Below, piece after piece: positions 41,508-49,563 of a stretch of 64,000 bases of DNA (positions are counted from its first letter, which is position 1; each line of letters opens with the position of its first letter). Location: the NCBI GenBank assembly GCA_014655195.1, contig BNBH01000006.1, forward strand, positions 90,097 through 154,096. Reading direction: 5' to 3'. This DNA is from Streptomyces cellulosae (lineage in GTDB: Bacteria > Actinomycetota > Actinomycetes > Streptomycetales > Streptomycetaceae). The position numbers and the translations under genes are program-made. A model generated the notes under the pieces. It was given only the letters and a program-made list of their open reading frames with translations. It did no database searches and was not told the DNA's origin.

Positions 41508-42031
41508 CCTCGCTGCTCCAGGCCGCCCCCGAATGGACGCTCACCGCCGTCCCCTACGGCAGCCCCGACGCCCGCGCCCTCGTCCAAGCCCTCCACCAGG
41601 AGCAGCTGGCCACCTACGGCACCGCCGACGACCCGGAAGCCACCGAGGACGCGGAGTTCGACGCCCCCAGCGGCCTGTTCCTCGTCGCCCGGCTCGGGGA
41701 CGGACCGGCACTGGCCTGCGGGGGCTGGCGCACCCTCAACACCTCGGCCGCCGAGATCAAACGGATGTACGTGGCGCCGCCCGCTCGCGGGCAGGGACTT
41801 GGACGCCGGATCCTCGCCGCTCTGGAACAGGACATGCTCGGCCGCGGCCCCACCGAGATCCTGCTGGAAACCGGCATACGCAACGTCGCCGCCCTCGGCC
41901 TGTACGCCGCGTGCGGCTACGAGCCGATCCGCTCGTACGTCCCTGGCCGCAACCCCGAGATCAACCGGGCACTGAGGAAGGTCATCCGGCAGCAGCCGGC
42001 GCCCCACCCCCACACCGGCCTGCTCGTGTAG
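41504..42031 (+). CDS. GNAT family N-acetyltransferase
   Basis: 175 aa. The acetyl-CoA loop is seen in EIKRMYVAPPARGQGLGRRI (R/Q-x-x-G-x-G/A), with LLETGIRNVAALGLYAACGY as the following strand-helix. Acetylates a primary amine or amino sugar. ATG at 41504 overlaps the regulator stop. The last 50 nt overlap the 3' end of the GFA gene fragment on the other strand, so both genes converge here as they did before the transposon arrived. Confidence 0.9.
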   Translation: MTSLLQAAPEWTLTAVPYGSPDARALVQALHQEQLATYGTADDPEATEDAEFDAPSGLFLVARLGDGPALACGGWRTLNTSAAEIKRMYVAPPARGQGLGRRILAALEQDMLGRGPTEILLETGIRNVAALGLYAACGYEPIRSYVPGRNPEINRALRKVIRQQPAPHPHTGLLV

Positions 42032-42377
42032 CACGCGCCTCAGGCCCAGGATCCGGTGCGGGTGCGGGTGCGGGTGCGGGTGCGAGGGTGATGTGCATCC
42101 ACGGCACGGCGTGCTCGCGGAAGGAGTGGCCCAGTGGTTCGACGCCGCTCTGGTCAGCGAGGCTGAACCCGGTGACCATGGCCATGTCGGAGTCGTCGGC
42201 GATGGAAACGAGCTGCGATCCGCAGTCGGGACAGAAGCCGCAGCGAAGGGTGGGGTAGGGGTACCACCATTTCGGCTCGCCGCCGGAGCCAGTCCAGATC
42301 AGCGAGTCCTTGGGGAAGCCCACCCACAGCACGGCGGGCCCGCCGGACACCCGAGTTTCTCGCTCACAGGAGCACAG
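41982..42377 (-). pseudogene. GFA family protein, C-terminal part (split by the ars element)
   Basis: The C-terminal two thirds of a glutathione-dependent formaldehyde-activating (GFA/CENP-V-like) zinc protein: LCSCERETRVSGGPAVLWVG, IWTGSGGEPKWWYP and CGFCPDCGSQLVSI carry the second and third zinc cysteine groups. The first cysteine group lies about 18 kb away at 60320-60511 in the same orientation. The codons CTG TGC T of the shared 7-bp repeat (42371-42377) are in the same frame at both ends. The C-terminal tail is extended by an Ala-Pro hexamer repeat. Confidence 0.88.
42055..42085. repeat. Hexanucleotide repeat (GGTGCG)n
   Basis: Five consecutive GGTGCG units code for an alternating Ala-Pro tract near the C-terminus of the split GFA protein. 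Slippage here could easily change the length of that tail. Confidence 0.7.
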
Positions 42378-42384
42378 TTCCCTG
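42371..42384. repeat. Left attachment end of the ars element
   Basis: AGCACAG core followed inward by TTCCCTG. The core is the direct repeat of the right end; TTCCCTG is the inverse of CAGGGAA found just inside the right end. Confidence 0.82.
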
Positions 42385-42495
42385 TCAAGTGCTTGTGTTC
42401 ACGTCTTGTGCCCCCTCTTTCTGGTGGCGCGCAGTGGCGGCTGCCGAAGGAGCGGGACGGCCAGCCGACGGACGGGATGGACAGTTCCTGTACGG

Positions 42496-42726
42496 CTAAT
42501 TCTGCTGTGTCTTACGGGGTGTTGGGGCCGCTTCGATGAAATTGATGTGCCCCTTTCGCGGGGGCGGCTCGCAATTCGTCACCGGTACCCCGATGCTTGG
42601 CCCACCCAGATTCCTCGAATTCGACACTGCCTGACTAACCAAAGCCCTGGCTCTCACTTCCGCTTTCGTCCCACGATGGGGTGGCAGCTCGAATTCGTCG
42701 AGGAAGTAGTCCCGCGCATTTCTCAA
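42496..42726 (-). CDS. Possible small protein at the left end of the element
   Basis: 76 aa from a TTG start (AAGG a few bases upstream): NARDYFLDEFELPPHRGTKA, then LVSQAVSNSRNLGGPSIGVP and a basic, Pro-rich end. The stretch has visibly lower GC than its surroundings and contains EcoRI-like GAATTC strings, so it differs in origin. No family recognised, no membrane segment. It may be a real accessory gene of the element or chance; nothing else occupies 42378-42757. Confidence 0.3.
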   Translation of the reverse strand: MRNARDYFLDEFELPPHRGTKAEVRARALVSQAVSNSRNLGGPSIGVPVTNCEPPPRKGHINFIEAAPTPRKTQQN

Positions 42727-42757
42727 GTACCTTGAATGTCCCTGAACTGCCGCGGTG

Positions 42758-43198
42758 TCAGCCGGTCGCGCTGGGCTCTGTCAGTGCCACCGAGGGCAGC
42801 CAGCGCACGGCGTTGTCGTGGAAGGACGCGTGGATCGGGACGAGGTCTTCGCCGCTCGTGTCGTCGAGGGCCGTGACGTTGATGCCGATCTCCAGGACGT
42901 CGCTGTCGATCGCCGCAACGCGGCTGCCGCAGGTCGGGCAGAAGCCGCGCTTCGCCTCACCGGGGAAGGTCTCGTACCAGGTTGGTTCGCCACCCTCGCC
43001 GGTCCAGGTGATCGTCTTGAAGCCCACCCACCACATCACGGGGGTGCCGCCGAGTTTCTGGCAATGAACACATTCACAGGTGTGGGGGAAGACTGCCGGG
43101 CCCTGGGCGGTGAAGCGGATGCGGCCGCACAGGCAGCCGCCGGTGCGTACCTCGGCTTCTTCGGCTCCCTGGGTGTCGGCGGCGGGGGTGGCGTTCAT
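42758..43198 (-). CDS. GFA family protein (cargo copy)
   Basis: 146-aa zinc protein of the glutathione-dependent formaldehyde-activating/CENP-V family. All three cysteine groups are present: GGCLCGRIRF, CECVHCQKLGG and GFCPTCGSRVAAI, with TPVMWWVGFKTITWTGEGG between. ATG at 43198 with GGAG 9 nt upstream. Actinobacteria lack glutathione, so the natural thiol partner is unknown. It is related to, but clearly different from, the GFA gene the element interrupts, and lies 0.4 kb from that gene's stump. Confidence 0.9.
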   Translation of the reverse strand: MNATPAADTQGAEEAEVRTGGCLCGRIRFTAQGPAVFPHTCECVHCQKLGGTPVMWWVGFKTITWTGEGGEPTWYETFPGEAKRGFCPTCGSRVAAIDSDVLEIGINVTALDDTSGEDLVPIHASFHDNAVRWLPSVALTEPSATG

Positions 43199-43611
43199 CA
43201 GGTGATCTCCCGGGTGGAGTGGGCAAGTTGAGCCCATCAGTGTGGGATCGCTTCCGTGATCGCCAGGACGCTGTTGGCGGCTCTGGCGTGGCCCCGGCCG
43301 TGTGCGCCGATCGCGGAGACGTCACGGGCCCGGGCGACGAACCCGCGCTCAGGGGCGTCCCAGGGCGCGCACGGCCCATCGGGCATCGCGCCAGGGCACA
43401 GTGCCTGTCTGAATCGCCGGGTGGTGTGCCGAACCCGACGAAGCGCCACTCGCCACTGCGGTGACCGACCTCGTCCCTCCCGATCTTGGCTGCGAACACG
43501 TACGAAGCGCGCGGGTTCGCGGATTCCCGGAGTGGTGGAAAGGAGGACCCGCTCGCTGGATCGCCGTGGAGAGTGATCCGGGAGCGGGTTCGCAGGGGCG
43601 GTGCTCCTCCG
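43199..43611. other. Region without intact gene, possible decayed reading frame on the minus strand
   Basis: Minus-strand pieces in two frames read like protein (ASYVFAAKIGRDEVGHRSGE then WRFVGFGTPP at about 43510-43418; VARARDVSAIGAHGRGHARA then ANSVLAITEAIPH ending at 43237) but have no start or continuous frame. They may be one decayed gene of unknown type. The rest holds the promoter of the GFA gene. Confidence 0.35.
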
Positions 43612-44859
43612 TCAGCTCGGCGATGTACGTGGTCCTCTGCGCACACCGGCGGGGTCCGAGCAGGTGGCGATGAGCGCGGCGAGGACTGATGTGGTGGCCA
43701 GCAACCAGAAGAGGTGGGGATAGCCGCCGAGGAGGGGCGCGAGTGCGGCGCCGGCGAAGGGGGCGAGTGCGGCGGCGGTGGTAGCCGGGGCCGCGAGGAG
43801 GCCGGAGAGACGGCCGTAGTGGGTGTGGCCCCAGCGGTCGGTGACGGCGGTGGCCTGGAGCAGGGTGAGGTTGCCGCGGACCATGCCAGCTGCGACCGAT
43901 ACGGCGATCAGCAGGACGTATGGGCCTGGCGTCACGGCGAAGGCGATGGTGGTGATGCCGCCCAGGGTGATGAGGACCGTGGTGCGCATGGTCGCGGTCG
44001 TACGTCGGGCGAGGCCCGCGTACAGGGTGCGGCCCAGGGTTTGTCCGGCGCCGCCGATGCCGAGGACCCAGGCGGCCTGGGCGGTTGAGTAGCCGCGTTC
44101 GAGCAGCAGCGGGACGAGGGCGACTACGACGGCGTACATCGCGAACGCCGACAGGGTGAATGCTGCGGCGAGGAGCCAGAAGGAGCGGCTTCTGGCGACG
44201 GGTGTGGTGCCGTCGGCATGGTGGGGTGCGGCGGGTGGGGCGGGCGGCCAGGGTGCGCGCAGGGCCAGGGCGTGCGCGGGGATGGTCAGGACGGCGAGCA
44301 GTCCGGCGAGGGCCAGGTAGGTGTGCCGCCAGGAGAGATGCTCGGCGAGCAGGGCGGTCAGGGGTGCGAAGACGGTGGACGCGAGTCCGCCGGCGAGGGT
44401 GACGATGGTGAGTGCGCGAATGTGGTCGGGGGCCCACCAGCGGGTGAGGGCGGCGAAGGCCGGCTGATAGAAGGTGGACGCCATCGCGAGTCCGGCGAGG
44501 GCCCAACCAGCGAAGAAGACGGGCAGGTTGGGGGCGGCGGCCACGAGCAGCAGGCTGACGGTGCCGAGGAGGGAACCGGTGGTCATGACGGCGCGCGGGC
44601 CGCGCCGGTCCAGGACCCGGCCGACGCGGATTCCAGCGAGGGCGGAGACGACGAGGGCGAGGGAGAAGGCCGCGGTGGTCGCCCCGGCCGGCCAGCCGGT
44701 CGCGTGCGTGATCTCGGAATTCAGAACGGGGAACGCGTAGTAGACGATGCCCCAGCTGGTGATCTGCGTCAGGCAGAGGGCGGGCAGGGCGGCGTGGGGC
44801 CGCGACCGGTCCCCCGATCCGGTCGCGGCCCCGCGGACTGAGGTGTTGAGGTCGGTCAC
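43612..44859 (-). CDS. MFS transporter of the first ars module
   Basis: 415-aa, 12-helix major facilitator. ITSWGIVYYAFPVLNSEITH in helix 1, GRVLDRRGPRAVM after helix 2 and GLAMASTFYQPAFAAL in helix 4. GTG at 44859 overlaps the stop of the upstream FAD enzyme (GTGA), so the two act together. In this setting it most likely exports an arsenical or a product of the FAD enzyme. It has no close resemblance I can prove to ArsJ, and no GAPDH-like partner is present. Confidence 0.85.
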   Translation of the reverse strand: MTDLNTSVRGAATGSGDRSRPHAALPALCLTQITSWGIVYYAFPVLNSEITHATGWPAGATTAAFSLALVVSALAGIRVGRVLDRRGPRAVMTTGSLLGTVSLLLVAAAPNLPVFFAGWALAGLAMASTFYQPAFAALTRWWAPDHIRALTIVTLAGGLASTVFAPLTALLAEHLSWRHTYLALAGLLAVLTIPAHALALRAPWPPAPPAAPHHADGTTPVARSRSFWLLAAAFTLSAFAMYAVVVALVPLLLERGYSTAQAAWVLGIGGAGQTLGRTLYAGLARRTTATMRTTVLITLGGITTIAFAVTPGPYVLLIAVSVAAGMVRGNLTLLQATAVTDRWGHTHYGRLSGLLAAPATTAAALAPFAGAALAPLLGGYPHLFWLLATTSVLAALIATCSDPAGVRRGPRTSPS

Positions 44860-46304
44860 GAGCCGCAGCAGCCGCCCGCCGGAGCCTCCTCGGCCGCCGT
44901 GACGCCGACGGCCACCGCAACGGGGGCGCCGAGCTGGACGAGCTGCGGCGCCGGGGCGCAGCAGCCGCCGCCGTCACCTTCCTGGGCGTCGGGGTTGTCG
45001 AAGAGGCCGGCACCGCCGCAGACTCCGGTCTCGGGGAGGGTGAGTTCGACGCGGTCGGCGGAGTCGAGGTCGCCGGCGATGGCGGCGGCGACGGAGCGGA
45101 CCTGTTCGTAGCCGGTCATGGCGAGGAACGTCGGGGCGCGGCCGTAGGACTTCATGCCGACCAGGTGCACGCCCTGCTCCGGGTGGGAGAGCTCGCGGTG
45201 GCCGTGCGGGTAGACGGTGCCGCAGGAGTGCTGGTTCGGGTCGATCAGCGGCGCGAGCTCGACCGGCGCCTGGAGACGCTCGTCGAGCCCGAGGCGCAGC
45301 TCGTCCAGGAAGGACAGGTCGGGGCGGAAGCCGGTCAGCACGATCACCTCGTCGACCGGGTCCAGACGGCGGCCGTCCTCGCCGACCAGGACCAGGCGGC
45401 CGTCGTCCGCCCGCTCGATCGCCTCGGTGCGGAAGCCGGTGACCGCGTCCGCGTAACCCTCGTCTACGGCGGCCTTCGCCGCCAGGCCCAGGGCGCCGCG
45501 CGCCGGGAGCTGATCGGCTTCTCCGCCACCGAAGGTGGAGCCCGAGATGCCCCGGCGCAGGATCCACACGCCCTTCGTACCCGCGCCGTCGTCGGACTTG
45601 GCGAGGTCGGCGAGGTAGGCGAGCGCGGTGAAGGCGGAGGCGCCCGAGCCGATCACGGCGGTGCGCTTACCCGCGTACCGGGCCCGGACGGCGGGGTCCT
45701 TCAGATCCGGGACGCGGTAGGTGATCCGGTCCGCGGCGGCCTTCTCACCGAGCGCGGGCAGTCCGCTTCCGCCGGCCGGGGACGGTGTGGCCCAGGTGCC
45801 GGAGGCGTCGATGACGGCGCGGGCGAAGAGGCGCTCCTCGCGGCCGTCGGTGTGGGCGACGTGCACGACGAACGGCTGGGCCTCGCGGTCGGCGTCCACG
45901 ATCCGGTCCCGGCCGGTGCGCGAGACGCCGGTCACGGTGGCGCCGGTGCGGACGCGGTCGCCGAGGACGTCGGCGAGCGGCTGCAGGTAGAGGTCGGCCC
46001 AGTCGCCGCCGGAGGGGTAGGTGGCCGGGTCGGGGCGGGTCCATCCGGTGGGGGCCAGGAGCTTCTCGGCGGCGGGGTCGACGACTTCGCCCCAGGTGGA
46101 GAACAGCCGCACGTGCGACCACTCGCGCACCGCGGCGCTGGCGGTAGGCCCGGCTTCCAGGACCAGGGGCTCGATGCCCTGGTCGATGAGGTGGGCGGCG
46201 GCGGCCAGGCCGGCGGGTCCGGCCCCGATCACGACGACGGGCAGCTCGGTGGTGGCGGGCGCGTTCACGGCGACGGGCAGCTCGGTGGTGGCGGGCGCGT
46301 TCAC
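44856..46304 (-). CDS. FAD-dependent NAD(P)-binding oxidoreductase with Cys-rich tail
   Basis: 482 aa. FAD motif VVVIGAGPAGLAAAAHLIDQ near residue 27, NADP motif AVIGSGASAFTALAYLADLA, and VIVLTGFRPDLSFLDEL; class B flavoprotein monooxygenase-like (related to ArsO and to actinobacterial oxidoreductases of ars operons). The C-terminal 60 residues carry CGGAGLF, GGGCCAPAPQL and AGGCCGS, five cysteines in three clusters that could bind As(III). GTG at 46304 is chosen because AAGGAG lies 5 nt upstream; the same start region is duplicated 36 bp further in. Co-translated with the MFS gene and divergent from arsO across a region with ArsR-type sites. Confidence 0.85.
   Translation of the reverse strand: MNAPATTELPVAVNAPATTELPVVVIGAGPAGLAAAAHLIDQGIEPLVLEAGPTASAAVREWSHVRLFSTWGEVVDPAAEKLLAPTGWTRPDPATYPSGGDWADLYLQPLADVLGDRVRTGATVTGVSRTGRDRIVDADREAQPFVVHVAHTDGREERLFARAVIDASGTWATPSPAGGSGLPALGEKAAADRITYRVPDLKDPAVRARYAGKRTAVIGSGASAFTALAYLADLAKSDDGAGTKGVWILRRGISGSTFGGGEADQLPARGALGLAAKAAVDEGYADAVTGFRTEAIERADDGRLVLVGEDGRRLDPVDEVIVLTGFRPDLSFLDELRLGLDERLQAPVELAPLIDPNQHSCGTVYPHGHRELSHPEQGVHLVGMKSYGRAPTFLAMTGYEQVRSVAAAIAGDLDSADRVELTLPETGVCGGAGLFDNPDAQEGDGGGCCAPAPQLVQLGAPVAVAVGVTAAEEAPAGGCCGS
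46233..46304 (-). repeat. 36-bp tandem duplication including the start codon
   Basis: Twelve codons beginning at the GTG (MNAPATTELPVA) are repeated almost exactly in frame (VNAPATTELPVV) just before the FAD motif. Either GTG could serve as start; only the first has the AAGGAG site at normal distance. Confidence 0.8.
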
Positions 46305-46321
46305 GGCGACTCCTTGCGTGT

Positions 46322-46396
46322 TTCGACATCTGTCGATGCTTGCGCGGCCCAGCATGACACCTGTATTGATGGGCGTCAACATAGACATTCATCGAA
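46322..46396. promoter_or_regulatory. ArsR-type operators in the divergent FAD enzyme/arsO promoter
   Basis: GTCAACATAGAC-N5-TCGAA at 46375-46396 is repeated almost perfectly over the arsR start at 47504-47525 (17 of 17 defined bases). A weaker inverse copy (TTCGA...TGTC.ATG) lies at 46322-46343 toward the FAD gene. Position between divergent genes of one ars module makes ArsR binding likely. Confidence 0.7.
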
Positions 46397-46414
46397 CCCT
46401 GGGGGGATTCGCTG

Positions 46415-47476
46415 ATGGAGCACATTGACGTCGCCGTGATCGGCGGCGGCCAGTCCGGTCTCGCCACCGCCCATGCGCTGCTGCGGCGCGGGCTGCGGCC
46501 GGTGGTGCTGGAGGCGTCCGACCGTGCGGCCGGCTCGTGGCCGCACTACTACGACAGCCTGACGCTGTTCTCGCCCGCCCGGTACAGCTCCCTGCCCGGG
46601 ATGCCGTTCCCCGGCGCCGACCGCGACCGCTACCCGCACCGCGACGAGGTCGTCGCCTACCTCACCGCCTACGCCGACCGCCTGGACGCCGACCTCCGCA
46701 CGGGCTGCCGCATCACCGCGGTCCGCCGCACCGGCGACGGCTTCACAGCGGAGCTGGAGGGCGGCGGCCGACTGTCCGCGCGGGCGATCGTGGCGGCCTC
46801 CGGGACGTTCGGCCACCCGCACCGGCCCGCGCTGCCGGGCCTTCAGGAGTTCACGGGGCAGGTGCTGCACGCCGCCGACTACCGCAGCCCGGCCCCCTTC
46901 TCCGGCCGCCGGGTGGTCGTGGTCGGGGCCGGGAACTCCGCGGTGCAGATCGCCGCCGAGCTCGCCGAGACGGCACGGGTCACGCTCGCCAGCCGCGCCC
47001 CGGTGAAGTTCGCCGCCCAGCGCGTCCTCGGCCGCGACCTGCACTTCTGGACGGCCCGCACCGGCCTGGACACCGCGCCCCTCGGCCGGTTCCTTGCGCG
47101 CCCGCCGGCGCAGCCGGTCCTCGACGACGGCCGCTACCGGGCCGCCCTGGCCGCCGGACGACCCGACCGGCGGGCGCTGTTCACCGGCGCCGACGGGGCC
47201 AAGCTCGTCTGGCCGGACGGGCAGCGGGAAGAGGTCGACGCGATCGTGCTCGCCACCGGCTACCGCCCCGACCTGCCCTACCTCGCCGGCCTCGACGGCG
47301 CTCTTGACGCCGACGGGAACCCCCGGCACCGCGAAGGGATCGCCACCGGTGTGCGCGGGCTGGCGTTCGTCGGGCTGGAATGGCAGCGCAGCCTGTCGTC
47401 GAACTCGCTGCGGGGCGTCGGACGTGACGCGGAGCGCATCGCCCGGCGCCTGGCCGCCCATCTCGCGCGCCGCTGA
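46415..47476 (+). CDS. arsO: ArsO-like flavin-dependent monooxygenase
   Basis: 353 aa. FAD motif VAVIGGGQSGLATAHALLRR (about 5-24), NADP motif VVVVGAGNSAVQIAAELAE, and VLATGYRPDLPYLAGL. Trimethylamine monooxygenase-like family; members found in ars operons are called ArsO, though the exact reaction is not settled. GGGGGGA precedes the ATG. Followed by arsR after 41 nt and controlled by the operator just upstream. A second, different arsO is at 50274-51332. Confidence 0.88.
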   Translation: MEHIDVAVIGGGQSGLATAHALLRRGLRPVVLEASDRAAGSWPHYYDSLTLFSPARYSSLPGMPFPGADRDRYPHRDEVVAYLTAYADRLDADLRTGCRITAVRRTGDGFTAELEGGGRLSARAIVAASGTFGHPHRPALPGLQEFTGQVLHAADYRSPAPFSGRRVVVVGAGNSAVQIAAELAETARVTLASRAPVKFAAQRVLGRDLHFWTARTGLDTAPLGRFLARPPAQPVLDDGRYRAALAAGRPDRRALFTGADGAKLVWPDGQREEVDAIVLATGYRPDLPYLAGLDGALDADGNPRHREGIATGVRGLAFVGLEWQRSLSSNSLRGVGRDAERIARRLAAHLARR

Positions 47477-47503
47477 CGGCCTCCCCGCACTGGTTCGATG
47501 TGT

Positions 47504-47525
47504 GTCAACATAGACGCATGTCGAA
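47504..47525 (+). promoter_or_regulatory. ArsR-type operator overlapping the arsR start codon
   Basis: GTCAACATAGAC-N5-TCGAA, the same motif as at 46375-46396, covers the ATG at 47518. A repressor bound here would block its own gene, and no ribosome site fits upstream, so this mRNA may be leaderless. Confidence 0.7.
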
Positions 47526-47892
47526 TGCCAAGGTGCTGCCGCTGCTCGAGCCCGCCGACGGTCAGGGTGTGGCGCCGTGCTGCCCGCCGCTGACCGAGCG
47601 CCCGATGACCGCCGCGGAGGCCGAGACGGCCGCGCGGATGTTCAAGGCGCTCGGCGACCCGGTCCGCCTCCGGCTGTTCTCCGCCGTGGCCTCGCACGAG
47701 GGCGGGGAGGCGTGCGTGTGCGACATCTCCGACGTCGGCGTCTCCCAGCCCACCGTCTCCCACCACTTGAAGAAGCTGAAGGAGGCCGGGCTGCTCACCT
47801 CCGAGCGGCGCGGCACCTGGGTCTACTACCGGGTCGAGCCGTCGGTGCTCGCCGCGATGGGCAAGCTGCTGACGCTGCCGGCCGCGGCCTGA
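47518..47892 (+). CDS. arsR: ArsR/SmtB family repressor (module 1)
   Basis: 124-aa metal-sensing winged helix. MFKALGDPVRLRLFSAVASH, EACVCDISDVGVSQPTVSHH (ELCVCDL-type As(III) site in the recognition region) and LKKLKEAGLLTSERRGTWVY are the family core. An extra CC pair sits near residue 22 (GVAPCCPPL). ATG at 47518 is inside the operator; a longer GTG start at 47500 is less likely. It probably represses arsO, the FAD/MFS pair and itself until arsenite binds. Confidence 0.93.
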   Translation: MSNAKVLPLLEPADGQGVAPCCPPLTERPMTAAEAETAARMFKALGDPVRLRLFSAVASHEGGEACVCDISDVGVSQPTVSHHLKKLKEAGLLTSERRGTWVYYRVEPSVLAAMGKLLTLPAAA

Positions 47893-47917
47893 TGATCGAC
47901 CAGAGACAGGGGGAACC

Positions 47918-48427
47918 GTGGTGAGTGGGGCGTTGAGCGCGGTGGTGGTGCCGCTGGCGGCGGAGCACGCCGAGCAGGTGCTGGCGATCTACCAGGCGGG
48001 CATCGACGAGGGCAACGCCACGTTCGAGACCGCCGCCCCGAGCTGGGAGGCGTTCGACGCCGCAAAGCTGCCCGAGCACCGCTTCGCCGCACTCGACGCG
48101 GACGGGGCGGTGCTGGGCTGGGTCGCCGCGAGCAGGGTCTCGGACCGCTGCGCGTACGCGGGCGTGGTGGAGCACTCCGTCTACGTCGACCCTGCCGCCC
48201 GCGGCCGCGGCATCGCCTCCGCCCTGCTCAAGGCGCTGATCGACTCCACCGAACGCGCGGGGATCTGGACGATCCAGTCCGGGATCTTCCCCGAGAACAC
48301 CGCCAGCCTCGCCGTCCACCAGCGTGCCGGCTTCCGTGTCATCGGTACACGGGAGCGGATCGGGCGCCACCACGGCGTCTGGCGCGACGTCGTCCTCGTC
48401 GAGCGCCGCAGCCCAGCGATCGACTGA
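47918..48427 (+). CDS. arsN: ArsN-like GNAT N-acetyltransferase
   Basis: 169 aa, phosphinothricin/arsinothricin acetyltransferase group. IYQAGIDEGNATFETAAPSW is the family substrate motif, VEHSVYVDPAARGRGIASAL the acetyl-CoA loop, and SLAVHQRAGFRVIGTRERIG plus HHGVWRDVVLVERR the C-terminus. ArsN enzymes acetylate the arsenical antibiotic arsinothricin (or the herbicide phosphinothricin) and are often in ars operons. GGGGGA precedes two adjacent GTG codons (47918, 47921). It follows arsR after 25 nt. Confidence 0.87.
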   Translation: MVSGALSAVVVPLAAEHAEQVLAIYQAGIDEGNATFETAAPSWEAFDAAKLPEHRFAALDADGAVLGWVAASRVSDRCAYAGVVEHSVYVDPAARGRGIASALLKALIDSTERAGIWTIQSGIFPENTASLAVHQRAGFRVIGTRERIGRHHGVWRDVVLVERRSPAID

Positions 48428-48570
48428 ACGCAGGCCGCTCGGTGGGCATGCGGTGGCAGCGTGCGCGGATGCCGCTACTCGGAGGTCTGGACGAATCCTG
48501 ACCGGGTACGCGGTGCCTTCGGCCGAAGGGGACGTGGTGCCGTAGCGGGCGGGGGCGGCTGACAGCGAAG

Positions 48571-49395
48571 ATGCCCGGCATGACCACTGACCAGAGCCTT
48601 GTTCCGCTGCGCCCGACGCATTCCATACCTGCGGTGTTCGGCGCGGGAGCGGCCATCGGGGTGCTGGGCGGGATGATCGGGCTGGGCGGGGCGGAGTTCC
48701 GTCTGCCCCTGCTGATCGGCCTTTTCGGGTTCGCGGCGCTCTCGGCCGTCATTCTGAACAAGGCGATGAGCCTGGTGGTGGTCCTCGTTGCGCTACCCGC
48801 CCGCCTGGCCGGGGTCCCGGCCGCCGAGGTGGCCGCACGCTGGCCGGTCGCGGTCAACCTGCTGGCCGGCAGTCTGATCGGTGCGTGGGCCGGAGCGAGC
48901 TGGGCGGTGCGCATACGAAGCTCCACCCTCTACAAGGTGCTGGCGGCGCTAATGGTGCTCATGGCCAGCGCCCTGGTGGCCACCCACACCACGTCCCTGG
49001 GCACTCTCTCCCTGCCGCTGTGGGCCCAGGTGCCGGCTGGCGTCATTGCCGGGTTCGGCATCGGCCTGGTCGCCGCGATCATGGGTGTCGCCGGAGGCGA
49101 GCTGCTGATCCCGACGATCGTGCTGCTGTTCGGCCAGGACATCAAGACCGCCGGAAGCCTCTCGCTGCTGGTGTCGTTGCCGACGATGCTGGTCGCGTTC
49201 GCCCGCTACAGCCGCGACGGCAGCTTCGCCGTCCTCGGAGTCAACCTCCGCTTCACCCTGGTCATGGTCGCGGGGTCCACGGTCGGCGCGGTGCTGGGCG
49301 GACTACTCCTGGGTGTGTTCCCGGACCTGGTGCTCATCCCCCTGCTGGCCGTGATCCTGCTCGCCTCCGCCATCAAGCTCGCCCGCCATCACTGA
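48571..49395 (+). CDS. TauE/SafE family membrane transporter
   Basis: 274 aa, eight or so hydrophobic helices in two repeats: AAIGVLGGMIGLGGAEFRLP and GLVAAIMGVAGGELLIPTIV are the paired GxxxGxxGxGGG-type motifs of sulfite/anion exporters. In this context it may export an oxyanion or sulfur species linked to metal stress. ATG at 48571 has a weak site (GCGAAG); ATG at 48580 is an alternative. Stands between the two ars modules, next to the merR unit. Confidence 0.87.
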   Translation: MPGMTTDQSLVPLRPTHSIPAVFGAGAAIGVLGGMIGLGGAEFRLPLLIGLFGFAALSAVILNKAMSLVVVLVALPARLAGVPAAEVAARWPVAVNLLAGSLIGAWAGASWAVRIRSSTLYKVLAALMVLMASALVATHTTSLGTLSLPLWAQVPAGVIAGFGIGLVAAIMGVAGGELLIPTIVLLFGQDIKTAGSLSLLVSLPTMLVAFARYSRDGSFAVLGVNLRFTLVMVAGSTVGAVLGGLLLGVFPDLVLIPLLAVILLASAIKLARHH

Positions 49396-49563
49396 CGTTG
49401 CCAAGTCGACGCGGGTCGCCGGCCTCCGTGCTGCGCGGGCAGGACCACGTGAGAGTGCGCGCTCAGTGGCTCAGCAACAGTGCGATCTGCGCTGCAGGTG
49501 CAGTCGTGGTTCGCCATGGGCGGCCCGCGATCAGGTAGCCAGGCACCGGCACGGCGGTGGGGC

